64,000 nt of DNA from contig NZ_JAKUMM010000011.1 in assembly GCF_022601735.1 (NCBI RefSeq), positions 91,294 through 155,293 of the forward strand, given 5' to 3'. Position 1 is the stretch's first letter, and every line of letters starts with the position of its first letter. The translations under genes were made by a program, and so were the position numbers. Below, piece by piece: positions 26,198-34,229 of the stretch. Source of the DNA: Atopomonas sediminilitoris (lineage in GTDB: Bacteria > Pseudomonadota > Gammaproteobacteria > Pseudomonadales > Pseudomonadaceae). Under the pieces are notes generated by a model, which searched no databases, had not been told where the DNA came from, and saw only the letters and a program-made list of their open reading frames with translations.

Positions 26198-28129
26198 ATG
26201 ACTCGCGAACACGCTTTTGCCGAAGCCGGCCGCACGGCGGTGCTGCAGAACATCCAAGGCACCATGGACTTTCTGCGCAAATACCCGCCCTTTGCGCACA
26301 TGCAAGACCACAGCCTGAGCTATTTGGTCGAACGTTGCGTGCTGCGCTTTTATAGCCAAGGCGAATGCATTCTTAAGCCAGAAGATGGCGCTGTGGCGCA
26401 CTTCTATATCGTCAAGCAGGGCCTTGTGCGCGGCGAGCGGCAGGTGGCCAGCGAAAACGCCGACAGCACCTTTGAGATCAGTAGCGGCGAATGCTTCCCC
26501 TTAGCCGCGCTGCTCGGCGAGCGCGCGACGCGCACCCAACACCTTGCCGCGCAAGACACCTTTTGCCTGCAACTGCCCAAAGCCGCGTTTGTTAAATTAT
26601 TTGCTGAATGCAATGTCTTTCGCGACTTCGCCCTGCGCGGGGTCAGCAGCCTGCTCGACCAAGTCAATCAACAGGCCCAGCTCACCGCCGTCGAGCACTT
26701 AGGCGGCAGTTATTCGCTGGACACCTCCTTGGCCGACTTGATGGCGCGCAGCCCGGTGACCTGCTCTCCCCACACATCGCTTCAAGCCGCGGTGAAATCC
26801 ATGCACGAGCAGCACGTGGGCAGCATGCTGATCACCGACAACGAACAACGTCCGCTGGGCATTTTTACCTTGCGCGATTTACGCCGGGTGGTGGCCGATG
26901 GCGTGACCGATTTTGAGCAACCGATCAACGCCTTGATGACCCCAGCGCCCTTTGCCCTGCCCAGTAACGCCAGTGCCTTTGACGCAGCAATGGCCATGAC
27001 CGAGCGCCACATCGCCCACATTGCGGTGGTCGAAGGGCAGCGTTTGGTGGGCGTGTTGTCTGAGCGCGATTTGTTCTCGCTACAACGGGTTGATCTGGTG
27101 CATTTAGCCCGTGCGATTCGCCACGCCAAATCGCTACAGGCGCTACAACTGTTGCGAGATGATATCCAGCGCTTGGTCAGCAGCATGCTGGCGCACGGGG
27201 CCTCTTCGGTGCAGGTCACCCACATCATTACCCAACTGAATGATCACAGCGTGGCGCGCACCATCGAACTGGCCATGGCCGACTTGGGCGCCCCTGACGT
27301 GCGTTTTACTTGGCTGGTGTTCGGTAGCGAAGGGCGCTGCGAGCAAACCCTGCACACCGACCAAGACAATGGCATTTTGTTTCAATGCGCCACGCCAGCT
27401 GAGGCCCCAGCGCTACGCGAACGTCTCTTACCACTGGCGCAGCGCATCAACCAAGACCTCGACACACTCGGCTTTACCCTGTGCAAGGGCAACATCATGG
27501 CCAGCAACCCTGAGCTGTGCCTGAGCGAGCAGCAATGGCAACAGCGCTTTGCCCGACAAATCAGCAGCGCCACCCCTGAAAACCTTCTGGGCGCGAGCAT
27601 TTATTTCGACCTGCGCAGCGTCTACGGCCCCACCGATGGGGTGATGCGGTTGCAACAGTTTTTGCTCGCACACGTTAAAGCCAATACCTTGTTTCAACGC
27701 ATGCTGGCAGAAAACGCCTTGCGTCAACGCCCACCGCTGGGGCTATTCCGCGACTTTGTCGTGGCCAAGCGCGGCGCCGAGCGGCATACCCTCGACTTAA
27801 AAGTGCAAGGCCTGACCCCTTTCGTCGACGCTGCGCGCTTGTTGGCCTTAAGCCATGACGTCGCCAACAGCTCAACCTTGGCGCGCTTTCAAGCCTTGGT
27901 TGAGCGCGGCGTGGTCGATAGCAAAGACGCCGGCGCTTACGAGGAGTCCTACAACTTTATTCAGCTCACGCGCTTGCAACTGCATCAACAACAAAGCCGC
28001 GACGGCCGGCCACTGAGCAACCGTATCGACCCTGATGCACTCAATCCGCTGGACCGGCGCATTCTGCGCGAATCGTTTCGCCAAGCGCAGCGCCTGCAAG
28101 CCTCCGTTGCCTTGCGCTACAAGCTATGA
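26198..28129 (+). CDS. CNMP-binding, CBS-pair, DUF294 putative nucleotidyltransferase
   Basis: A 643-residue cytoplasmic protein with a cyclic-nucleotide-binding-like domain (about residues 20-140), two CBS domains (about 165-290) and a DUF294 nucleotidyltransferase-like domain (FGSEGRCEQTLHTDQDNGILF, with the G-S-x9-D-x-D pattern) plus the DUF294 C-terminal helical domain. Related proteins accompany acetate transport and acetyl-CoA synthetase genes; a signalling or protein-modifying role is suggested for them. The ATG at 26198 is preceded by CAAGG; a TTG two codons earlier is possible. An exonuclease-like gene follows 24 nt later. Confidence 0.85.
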   Translation: MTREHAFAEAGRTAVLQNIQGTMDFLRKYPPFAHMQDHSLSYLVERCVLRFYSQGECILKPEDGAVAHFYIVKQGLVRGERQVASENADSTFEISSGECFPLAALLGERATRTQHLAAQDTFCLQLPKAAFVKLFAECNVFRDFALRGVSSLLDQVNQQAQLTAVEHLGGSYSLDTSLADLMARSPVTCSPHTSLQAAVKSMHEQHVGSMLITDNEQRPLGIFTLRDLRRVVADGVTDFEQPINALMTPAPFALPSNASAFDAAMAMTERHIAHIAVVEGQRLVGVLSERDLFSLQRVDLVHLARAIRHAKSLQALQLLRDDIQRLVSSMLAHGASSVQVTHIITQLNDHSVARTIELAMADLGAPDVRFTWLVFGSEGRCEQTLHTDQDNGILFQCATPAEAPALRERLLPLAQRINQDLDTLGFTLCKGNIMASNPELCLSEQQWQQRFARQISSATPENLLGASIYFDLRSVYGPTDGVMRLQQFLLAHVKANTLFQRMLAENALRQRPPLGLFRDFVVAKRGAERHTLDLKVQGLTPFVDAARLLALSHDVANSSTLARFQALVERGVVDSKDAGAYEESYNFIQLTRLQLHQQQSRDGRPLSNRIDPDALNPLDRRILRESFRQAQRLQASVALRYKL

Positions 28130-28153
28130 GGAGCACGCCATGAGGGGCACATC

Positions 28154-28867
28154 ATGAGCATCTGGCAGCGCTGGTTTAACCAAGCACAAAGCACACTCAC
28201 CCCCCACGAGCTAGAGCGCTTGCGTCTACTGCCCGCCGCCGTTGGCCTCGGCGACCAGCGTCTCACGCTGCAACGTTTTGTGGTGATGGACCAAGAAACC
28301 ACGGGCCTCAACACCCAGCGCGACAAAGTGCTATCGATCGGCGCGGTGGTGGTCGAACACGGCCACATCGACATGAGCCAGCAATTTGAGGTCAACCTTA
28401 AACGCGAGCACAACGTACTCAACCCCAGCGTGCTGATTCACGGCATTGCCCCCAGCGCCGCGGCTCGTGGCACCCCGCCGCCGCAAGCGTTGCTGAGCTT
28501 TATGGAGTGGTCTGGCGAATGCGTGTTTTTGGCCTTTCATGCGCCGTTTGACCAACGCATGCTGGCGCGCGCCCTGCGAAATCAACTGCAAATCACCCTA
28601 CGCCATGTCTTTCTCGACTTGGCGGAGCTGGCACCCATGTTATTCCCCGACGCCGACATCGGTCGCGGCGGGCTTGATGATTGGGTCGAACATTTTGGCT
28701 TGCAGGTACTCGCCCGCCACAGCGCCGCAGCCGATGCGCAAGTCAGCGCTGAGCTGGCGCTGATCGTGCTGAAAAAAGCCCAACAGCAAGGCATTACCAC
28801 CTTGGCTGAGCTTAACCAGCGTCTGCACGCATGGCGTCGCCTGCAACGCAGCAAAGCCCACGCCTGA
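28154..28867 (+). CDS. DnaQ-like 3'-5' exonuclease (Pol III epsilon-type)
   Basis: A 237-residue DEDD exonuclease-fold protein. Exo I is MDQETTGLN (D-x-E-T), exo II is around AFHAPFDQRML, and exo III is HSAAADAQVSAELALI (H-x4-D). It is not replicative DnaQ. Proteins of this type usually follow DUF294 genes, as here, so it is probably functionally linked to that partner rather than to replication; the substrate is unknown. Confidence 0.85.
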   Translation: MSIWQRWFNQAQSTLTPHELERLRLLPAAVGLGDQRLTLQRFVVMDQETTGLNTQRDKVLSIGAVVVEHGHIDMSQQFEVNLKREHNVLNPSVLIHGIAPSAAARGTPPPQALLSFMEWSGECVFLAFHAPFDQRMLARALRNQLQITLRHVFLDLAELAPMLFPDADIGRGGLDDWVEHFGLQVLARHSAAADAQVSAELALIVLKKAQQQGITTLAELNQRLHAWRRLQRSKAHA

Positions 28868-28889
28868 GAATAAAACTAACCCAGAAAAG

Positions 28890-28914
28890 AAAAAGCCGGC
28901 GCAGAGCGCCGGCA
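28890..28914 (-). terminator. Terminator of the first lipase-like gene
   Basis: A perfect 8 bp stem GCCGGCGC/GCGCCGGC with a 3 nt loop (28895-28902 with 28906-28913). On the minus strand it is followed by TTTTTCTTTT, as expected for termination of the lipase gene. It may also stop the exonuclease transcript from the other side. Confidence 0.8.
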
Positions 28915-28983
28915 AACCGGGGGGGTATTGCTGTTCTAACGTGCGCCCTCTGCGTGACGCTTAGGTGACAATCGGGTGATCAA

Positions 28984-30069
28984 TTAACGATTTTGCAGCT
29001 TGAAAGTGTCGTCAGACGGCTCCTTCGAATAAGCCCCCAAGTCGTGCACTAACTTCTTGGTGCCATTCATTAAGTCTTTTATGCGGCTATCGCTGGTTGC
29101 CGCAGAAGCACCTTTAAGCGTGCTGCCCGTGATAGCTGGCTCGTTATAGCTGTGCGACCACAAGTAGTGCCACACCGCCGAATTGTGTTTTTCCGTCTGC
29201 TGCCATGCTTGGAAATACCACGGCTTAAGCTCAGTGAAGGCGGTCATTTTCATCAAGTTGGTATTGGCATCACCAACGAACACGGTGCTGGTCACCGATG
29301 AGGTGCGGTACGCCTCAAAAATCACACCCTTGCTTTTGAGCTCCGTCACGTAAGTGCGGCACACCTCACCGACCCACTTATTGCCCAAGTAACTTTTGCC
29401 GTAGTTAGAGTAGAACGGGTCGAGCAGCGCCACCCGCTTAGGCAGCAGCTTGCTGCTCACGGTACCTGCGTTAACGGCATCGCTGATCTTTTTGCTCAGC
29501 ACAATGGCCATCTGGTTGCCCAACGAATGGCCAGCGATACGAATGTTGCTGCCGTTGTAACCGGCCAAGTTGGCTTTGTAGCTATCAAACAGCAGATCAC
29601 CCACCGACTTGCTCGGGCCATTGCTGTAGCTACCCGCACTGTTACGCCAGCGCATGGCGCGCGGGCCGGTGGCGGTCCAAATCTTGGCTTCGGCGTCTTT
29701 CACTTCGCCTTCATCGGCAAACTGATTCCAATACAGAATGCCGACGTTGTAGCCGCTCATCAGCCAGCTATTGGCCAAATCCAGGTCTGGGCCGCCGGCA
29801 TCTTTGCGATTGAAGGTTTCACGCGATTGCTTAGCCGTGGTGCCGTTTTGCCAGCCATGCACATAAATGATCGTGGGCTTAGTGCTGTTGTAATACGCGT
29901 TACTTTGTCCCGGCACCGCTTTCTGGTAGCTGTCGCCATAGCCAAACCAGTACAGGCCGTAGTCCAGATTATCGAAAGTACTTTTCGGAAACACACCCGT
30001 GGCAGCTTGTGCAGCTAACGCCAAGGCGAATAAGGTCACGCTCACCAGCAGTTGTTGTAGATAACGCAT
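28984..30069 (-). CDS. Secreted lipase-like alpha/beta hydrolase, copy 1
   Basis: A 361-residue protein with a signal peptide ending LAAQAATG. The alpha/beta hydrolase core shows the oxyanion strand IIYVHGWQNG, the nucleophile elbow GHSLGNQ (Ser), a likely acid in VALLDPFYSNYG and a late His-containing segment HNSAVWHYLWSHSY. This layout resembles the pancreatic-type lipase superfamily; the substrate is not known. A strong AGGAG precedes the ATG at 30069. It is a tandem paralogue of the gene at 30238-31323, same length, with long identical protein blocks. Each copy has its own upstream element and terminator. Confidence 0.8.
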   Translation of the reverse strand: MRYLQQLLVSVTLFALALAAQAATGVFPKSTFDNLDYGLYWFGYGDSYQKAVPGQSNAYYNSTKPTIIYVHGWQNGTTAKQSRETFNRKDAGGPDLDLANSWLMSGYNVGILYWNQFADEGEVKDAEAKIWTATGPRAMRWRNSAGSYSNGPSKSVGDLLFDSYKANLAGYNGSNIRIAGHSLGNQMAIVLSKKISDAVNAGTVSSKLLPKRVALLDPFYSNYGKSYLGNKWVGEVCRTYVTELKSKGVIFEAYRTSSVTSTVFVGDANTNLMKMTAFTELKPWYFQAWQQTEKHNSAVWHYLWSHSYNEPAITGSTLKGASAATSDSRIKDLMNGTKKLVHDLGAYSKEPSDDTFKLQNR

Positions 30070-30124
30070 GGGGGCACTCCTGTTGTTATTGTGTGACCAC
30101 ACTAACCTGCGACCCGCAGCGCCC

Positions 30125-30148
30125 AAATCCCCCGGATGGGTGAATTGT
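30125..30148 (-). promoter_or_regulatory. Element shared by both lipase promoters, copy 1
   Basis: The 24 bp here and at 31382-31405 differ at only three positions and share AAATCCCCCGGA followed by GGGTGA. The element lies 56 bp before the start codon (59 bp in the other copy). Its G-rich strand reads TCACCC-x-TCCGGGGGATTT. It is probably a promoter or activator site; the regulator is unknown. Confidence 0.6.
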
Positions 30149-30189
30149 TCGACAAAACCCAGAAACAGCTAACCCATTGAACGGACAAT

Positions 30190-30218
30190 AAAAAACCGAC
30201 GCCAAAGCGCCGGTTTTA
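30190..30218 (-). terminator. Terminator of the second lipase-like gene
   Basis: On the minus strand AAAACCGGCGC-TTTG-GCGTCGGTTTTTT forms an 11 bp stem with one G-T pair and ends in T6, 20 nt after the stop of the upstream lipase copy. Confidence 0.8.
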
Positions 30219-30237
30219 GTCGAATAACAGCCCGTGA

Positions 30238-31323
30238 TTAACGGTTTTGTAGGGTGAAGGTGTCGTCTGACGGCTCTTTGCTGTTCACGCCTAAGTTATG
30301 CACCAGTTTCTTTGTGCCGTTCATCACGTCCTTGGTGCGCGTATCGGTGGTTTTCGCCGACATGCCAAGCAAGGTGCTGCCTGTGATCGCAGGCGCATTA
30401 AAGCTGTAAGACCACAAGTAATGCCACATGGCGGCATTGTGCTTTTCAGTTTGTTGCGTGGTACCGAAGTACTGCGGCTTCAACTCGGTGTAAGCGGTCA
30501 TTTTCATCAGGTTGGTATTGGCATCCCCGACAAACACTGTGCTGGTCACCGCCGAGCTGCGATAAGCCTCAAAAATCACGCCTTTGGTTTTCAGCTCGGT
30601 CACGTAAGTGCGGCACACCTCACCGACCCACTTATTGCCCAAGTAGCTTTTGCCGTAGTTGGAGTAGAACGGGTCCAGCAGTGCCACGCGCTTGGGCAGC
30701 AACTTGCTGTTCATGGTGCCGGCAGTCACTGCATCGCTGATCTTCTTGGTCAGCACGATGGCCATCTGATTGCCCAGCGAATGGCCGGCGATGCGGATAT
30801 TGCTGCCGCTGTAACCTGCCAAATTGTCGCGGTAGCTCGCAAACAAAAGATCACCAGCGGACTGGCTTGGGCCATTGGTGTAAGCGCCAGCACTGTTGCG
30901 CCAGCGCATAGCGCGCGTCCCGGTTGCCGTCCAAATCTTAGCTTCGGCGTCTTTTACTTCGCCTTCATCGGCAAACTGATTCCAATACAAAATGCCGACG
31001 TTATAACCGGCATTCAGCCAGCTGTTGGCCAAGTCGAGGTCTGGGCCGCCGGCATCTAGACGATTAAACGTCTCCCGCGACTGACGTGCGGTGGCACCAT
31101 TTTGCCAACCGTGGATGTAGATAATCGTCGGCTTGGTGGCGCTGTAATAGGCATTGCTTTGCCCAGGGGTGGCTCTTTGGTAGCTGTCACCAAAACCGAA
31201 CCAGTACAGGCCGTAGTCCAGGTTGTCGAAGGTGCTTTTCGGGAAAACGCCCGTGGCAGCCTGCGCTGACAGGGTTATAACGAGTAACGCAACACTCACC
31301 AGCATCTTTTGTAGGTAACGCAT
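30238..31323 (-). CDS. Secreted lipase-like alpha/beta hydrolase, copy 2
   Basis: A 361-residue paralogue of the adjacent gene, with signal peptide ending TLSAQAATG, oxyanion strand IIYIHGWQNG, nucleophile GHSLGNQ and acid region VALLDPFYSNYG. The region from the acid residue through NKWVGEVCRTYVTELK is identical between copies, and about 45 bp are identical at the DNA level there, consistent with recent duplication or gene conversion. Differences concentrate near the C-terminus (PQYFGTTQQ versus PWYFQAWQQ). It has its own promoter element and terminator. Confidence 0.8.
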   Translation of the reverse strand: MRYLQKMLVSVALLVITLSAQAATGVFPKSTFDNLDYGLYWFGFGDSYQRATPGQSNAYYSATKPTIIYIHGWQNGATARQSRETFNRLDAGGPDLDLANSWLNAGYNVGILYWNQFADEGEVKDAEAKIWTATGTRAMRWRNSAGAYTNGPSQSAGDLLFASYRDNLAGYSGSNIRIAGHSLGNQMAIVLTKKISDAVTAGTMNSKLLPKRVALLDPFYSNYGKSYLGNKWVGEVCRTYVTELKTKGVIFEAYRSSAVTSTVFVGDANTNLMKMTAYTELKPQYFGTTQQTEKHNAAMWHYLWSYSFNAPAITGSTLLGMSAKTTDTRTKDVMNGTKKLVHNLGVNSKEPSDDTFTLQNR

Positions 31324-31381
31324 GGAGGCACTCCCGCTTTTGTTGTTGTGCCGCCAAGCTACGCCTGTGCCGTGACTTGCC

Positions 31382-31405
31382 AAATCCCCCGGACGGGTGA
31401 GCTGT
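31382..31405 (-). promoter_or_regulatory. Element shared by both lipase promoters, copy 2
   Basis: Second copy of the conserved AAATCCCCCGGA/GGGTGA element, 59 bp before the start codon of the upstream lipase gene. Confidence 0.6.
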
Positions 31406-31508
31406 AGGACAAGATTCAGCGCATCGTTAATACCTCGTTTTTTCTTGGCCTGAGGCTGTAGTTTTTTATAATCGCCGCTCGTTTCTCCGCCCAGTACAAG
31501 GACTTACC

Positions 31509-32603
31509 ATGCCTGCCGCCCTGCACCTTCATTCCCCAAGCCTGACCCTGCGTGCAGGCCCTCGGGCATTGGCGCGCATTCGCGAACAAGGCTTGCAGGC
31601 CAGTGATGTACACATCATCCCCGCTGCCGCGGGCGGCCCAAAGGGGCTCGGTATTCAAGGCCTCGATTTCGCCGTGTTTGGCGAGTTTCTGCCGCGCGCG
31701 CCGCAAGTCCGCGCTTTGGTCGGTGCGTCGATCGGCTCTTGGCGCATGGCCAGCGCCTGCATGCGTGATCCCGTCGCGGCCTTTCAGCGCTTGGGCGAAC
31801 GCTACACCGCGATGAGTTTCCCCAAAGGGCTGAGCCTGCTCGATGTGACTCAACGCTGCAGTCAGATGCTCGATGAACTGCTCGAGGGCGAAGAGGATTT
31901 CATCCTGCAAAACCCCCACTACCGCTTAAACATCATGGTCAACCGCACCCATGGTCACCTGCAGCACGATCAACGCGGCCGCGTGGCCTTAGGCTTAGCC
32001 GCCGTGGTGGGCAACAACCTCTTGGCACGCCCGCGCTTAGCGCGACACTTTGACCGCGTCATCGCCCATGACCCACGACAAGCGCCGCCGCTGACCAGCA
32101 CCCGCGCACCCGGTGATTTCACCAGCGAATACTTAGCGCTCGATGCCGCCAACCTGCGCCCAGCACTGCTGGCCTCGGGCTCCATTCCTTTAGTCATGCA
32201 CGGCGTGCGCGATATTCCCGGCGCAGGCCCAGGCATGTACCGCGATGGTGGCTTGCTGGACTACCACTTGGATCTGCCCTACGCCGGCGATGGCATCGTG
32301 CTGTATCCGCACTTTACCGACCGCATCATTCCTGGCTGGTTTGATAAGAGCCTGCCGTGGCGCAATGGCTGCCCGCAAAGACTGCAAGATGTACTGCTGC
32401 TGTCGCCATCGGCGCACTACTTGCAGCAACTCCCACACGGCAAGCTGCCTGACCGTGGCGACTTCCGCCGCTATCTCGGGGACGACGCCGGCCGCCAGCG
32501 TTATTGGCAACAAGCCATGCGCGCAAGTCAGCGCATGGGCGATGAGCTGCTCGAGTTGATCGCCACCGGTCGCTTAGCCGAGCGCTTACAGCCTTTGCGT
32601 TAA
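31509..32603 (+). CDS. Patatin-like phospholipase
   Basis: A 364-residue patatin-fold protein. The oxyanion loop is AAAGGPKGLG, the nucleophile motif GASIGSW (G-x-S-x-G) is at about residues 76-82, and the catalytic Asp is in YRDGGLLDYH. No signal peptide or membrane helix is evident, so it is probably cytoplasmic or peripheral. It is followed 50 nt later by an alpha/beta hydrolase; both could act on lipids. Natural substrate is unknown. Confidence 0.85.
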   Translation: MPAALHLHSPSLTLRAGPRALARIREQGLQASDVHIIPAAAGGPKGLGIQGLDFAVFGEFLPRAPQVRALVGASIGSWRMASACMRDPVAAFQRLGERYTAMSFPKGLSLLDVTQRCSQMLDELLEGEEDFILQNPHYRLNIMVNRTHGHLQHDQRGRVALGLAAVVGNNLLARPRLARHFDRVIAHDPRQAPPLTSTRAPGDFTSEYLALDAANLRPALLASGSIPLVMHGVRDIPGAGPGMYRDGGLLDYHLDLPYAGDGIVLYPHFTDRIIPGWFDKSLPWRNGCPQRLQDVLLLSPSAHYLQQLPHGKLPDRGDFRRYLGDDAGRQRYWQQAMRASQRMGDELLELIATGRLAERLQPLR

Positions 32604-32653
32604 CCCCGCGCGAAAGGTAGGCTGCGGCCGCCCACTTGACGCAAGGACGCCCC

Positions 32654-33478
32654 ATGGAAATCGCCGTCGCCATCATTCACGGCATTGGCATGCAAGCCGC
32701 CGACAACCCTAAAGCCGACTTGCACCCTTTCGCCAAACCCTTGGTGGATGGCATCTGCCGGCAGCTGGGCGCGCAAGCCAGTCGCGTAACCTTTCAAAGC
32801 CTGTACTGGGCAGATCTGTTGGATCAGCGCGAGCGGGCCTACATGCAGCGTGTAGAACGCGCCGGCGCGCCACAACGCTGGCGCTGGCTGCGCAACATCA
32901 TCACCACCTTTTTAGGCGATGCCTCGGGCTATCGACTGGTCGCCAGTGGCGCCAGCAACAGCTATCAGCAAGTGCATGCACGGGTGCGCGAAGGCTTAAC
33001 CGCGTTACGTAGCCGCGTGGCCCCGAACACGCCACTGGTGCTGATCACTCACTCGTTGGGTGGACACGTGATGTCCAACTACATCTGGGATCAACACAAA
33101 CTCAATCAAGCCTGCCCCAGCAATGACCCGTTTTTAAGCCTTGAAACCCTTGCCGGCTTGATCACCTTGGGCTGCAACATTCCGCTATTTACCTTTGCTT
33201 ACGACACCATCCAACCGATCCGCTTTCCCGGCCAACAGCTCAGCCCTGCCCTGCGCCAACAAGCGCAATGGCTGAATTGGTACGCCCCGGCTGACCCGCT
33301 AGGCTACCCGCTTAAACCGCTGTGCGCGGCCTACGACAAGGTGGTAGCCGAAGACATTGCCCAACCGGTTGGGCCACTCTTGCTGCGTCACACGCCAGCC
33401 AGCCATATCGGTTATTGGCGCGACCGCCAAGTGCAGCAGCGCATCAGCACCTACTTATTACGCCTGCTCAACGCGTGA
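32654..33478 (+). CDS. Predicted alpha/beta hydrolase
   Basis: A 274-residue protein with an alpha/beta hydrolase pattern: N-terminal strand VAIIHGIGMQ, and the nucleophile segment LVLITHSLGGHVMSNYIWD, where T-H-S-L-G replaces the usual G-x-S-x-G. A late His is in TPASHIGYW. It has no signal peptide. The ATG at 32654 follows AAGGA. A specific function is not assigned. Confidence 0.75.
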   Translation: MEIAVAIIHGIGMQAADNPKADLHPFAKPLVDGICRQLGAQASRVTFQSLYWADLLDQRERAYMQRVERAGAPQRWRWLRNIITTFLGDASGYRLVASGASNSYQQVHARVREGLTALRSRVAPNTPLVLITHSLGGHVMSNYIWDQHKLNQACPSNDPFLSLETLAGLITLGCNIPLFTFAYDTIQPIRFPGQQLSPALRQQAQWLNWYAPADPLGYPLKPLCAAYDKVVAEDIAQPVGPLLLRHTPASHIGYWRDRQVQQRISTYLLRLLNA

Positions 33479-33547
33479 TCGCCGGTGCTGTAGCCCGCGC
33501 CAGCCACGCGCTATACTGCGCGGCCATTTCGTTTGTTGTGCCGTGCC

Positions 33548-33904
33548 ATGGAACTGTTTAAAGAATTTACCTTTGAGTCTGCCCACCGCTTGCCCCACGT
33601 CCCCGCTGGGCACAAATGCGGGCGCCTGCACGGACACTCGTTCAAAGTAGCGATCTATATCGAAGGTGAGGTCGATCCGCACACTGGCTGGATTCGTGAC
33701 TTTGCCGAGATCAAAGCGATCTTCAAACCGATTTACGAACGCCTTGACCACAACTACCTGAATGACATTCCCGGCCTTGAAAACCCCACCAGCGAAGTGC
33801 TGGCCAAGTGGATCTGGAACGAAGTCAAACCCTTGCTGCCCGAGCTGTCACGCGTGCGTATTCACGAAACCTGCACCAGTGGCTGCGAATATCGCGGCGA
33901 CTAA
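33548..33904 (+). CDS. queD: QueD, 6-carboxy-5,6,7,8-tetrahydropterin synthase
   Basis: A 118-residue member of the PTPS/QueD family, second enzyme of queuosine (7-deazaguanine) synthesis. Zinc-binding histidines are in FESAHRL and HGHS, and the catalytic cysteine is in KCGRLHGHS (C-x3-HGH). Glu in HETCTSGCEY is also conserved. The start MELFKEFTFESAH was chosen over an ATG five codons earlier. A TATACT at 33512-33517 is a plausible -10. It is convergent with, and directly adjoins, the glutaredoxin-like gene. Confidence 0.93.
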   Translation: MELFKEFTFESAHRLPHVPAGHKCGRLHGHSFKVAIYIEGEVDPHTGWIRDFAEIKAIFKPIYERLDHNYLNDIPGLENPTSEVLAKWIWNEVKPLLPELSRVRIHETCTSGCEYRGD

Positions 33905-34153
33905 TTAAAAGCCCAACTGCTGGTTGAGCCAGTGGGCAATCTGCGCGCTGGTAAACGGCCAGCCCAACTCGGCCTCGGTCGCCGGCCAGCGCAACACCGG
34001 AATCCTTAAACCGTAGCGCTCAACCAACTCGGCCGATTCACTGATATCCACCACTTCAACCTGTAAGCCTTGCGCTAACAAAGGTTGCAGCTCAGCCTCG
34101 GCCAGCTCACACAGGTGGCAATCTTCGGTGCTGTAGAGCACGCACGGCGACAT
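33905..34153 (-). CDS. Glutaredoxin-family protein (DUF836 type)
   Basis: An 82-residue thioredoxin-fold protein with the redox motif CHLC (Cys12, Cys15) and cis-proline region LRIPVLRW. Its stop adjoins the queD stop with no spacer. A strong terminator ends only 17 nt before its ATG, leaving almost no room for a separate promoter, which is unusual. The redox partner is unknown. Confidence 0.85.
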   Translation of the reverse strand: MSPCVLYSTEDCHLCELAEAELQPLLAQGLQVEVVDISESAELVERYGLRIPVLRWPATEAELGWPFTSAQIAHWLNQQLGF

Positions 34154-34170
34154 GCTATGTACTCGGCAAT

Positions 34171-34202
34171 AAAAAGGGCGTGCAGTCTAGCACGCCCTTT
34201 TT
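34171..34202 (-). terminator. Strong terminator after the DUF5610-like gene
   Basis: A perfect 13 bp stem AAAAAGGGCGTGC/GCACGCCCTTTTT with a 6 nt loop, 27 nt after the upstream gene's stop and 17 nt before the next start codon. Confidence 0.92.
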
Positions 34203-34229
34203 AGCCCTTTAAAACCCATCGAGCCTGAG

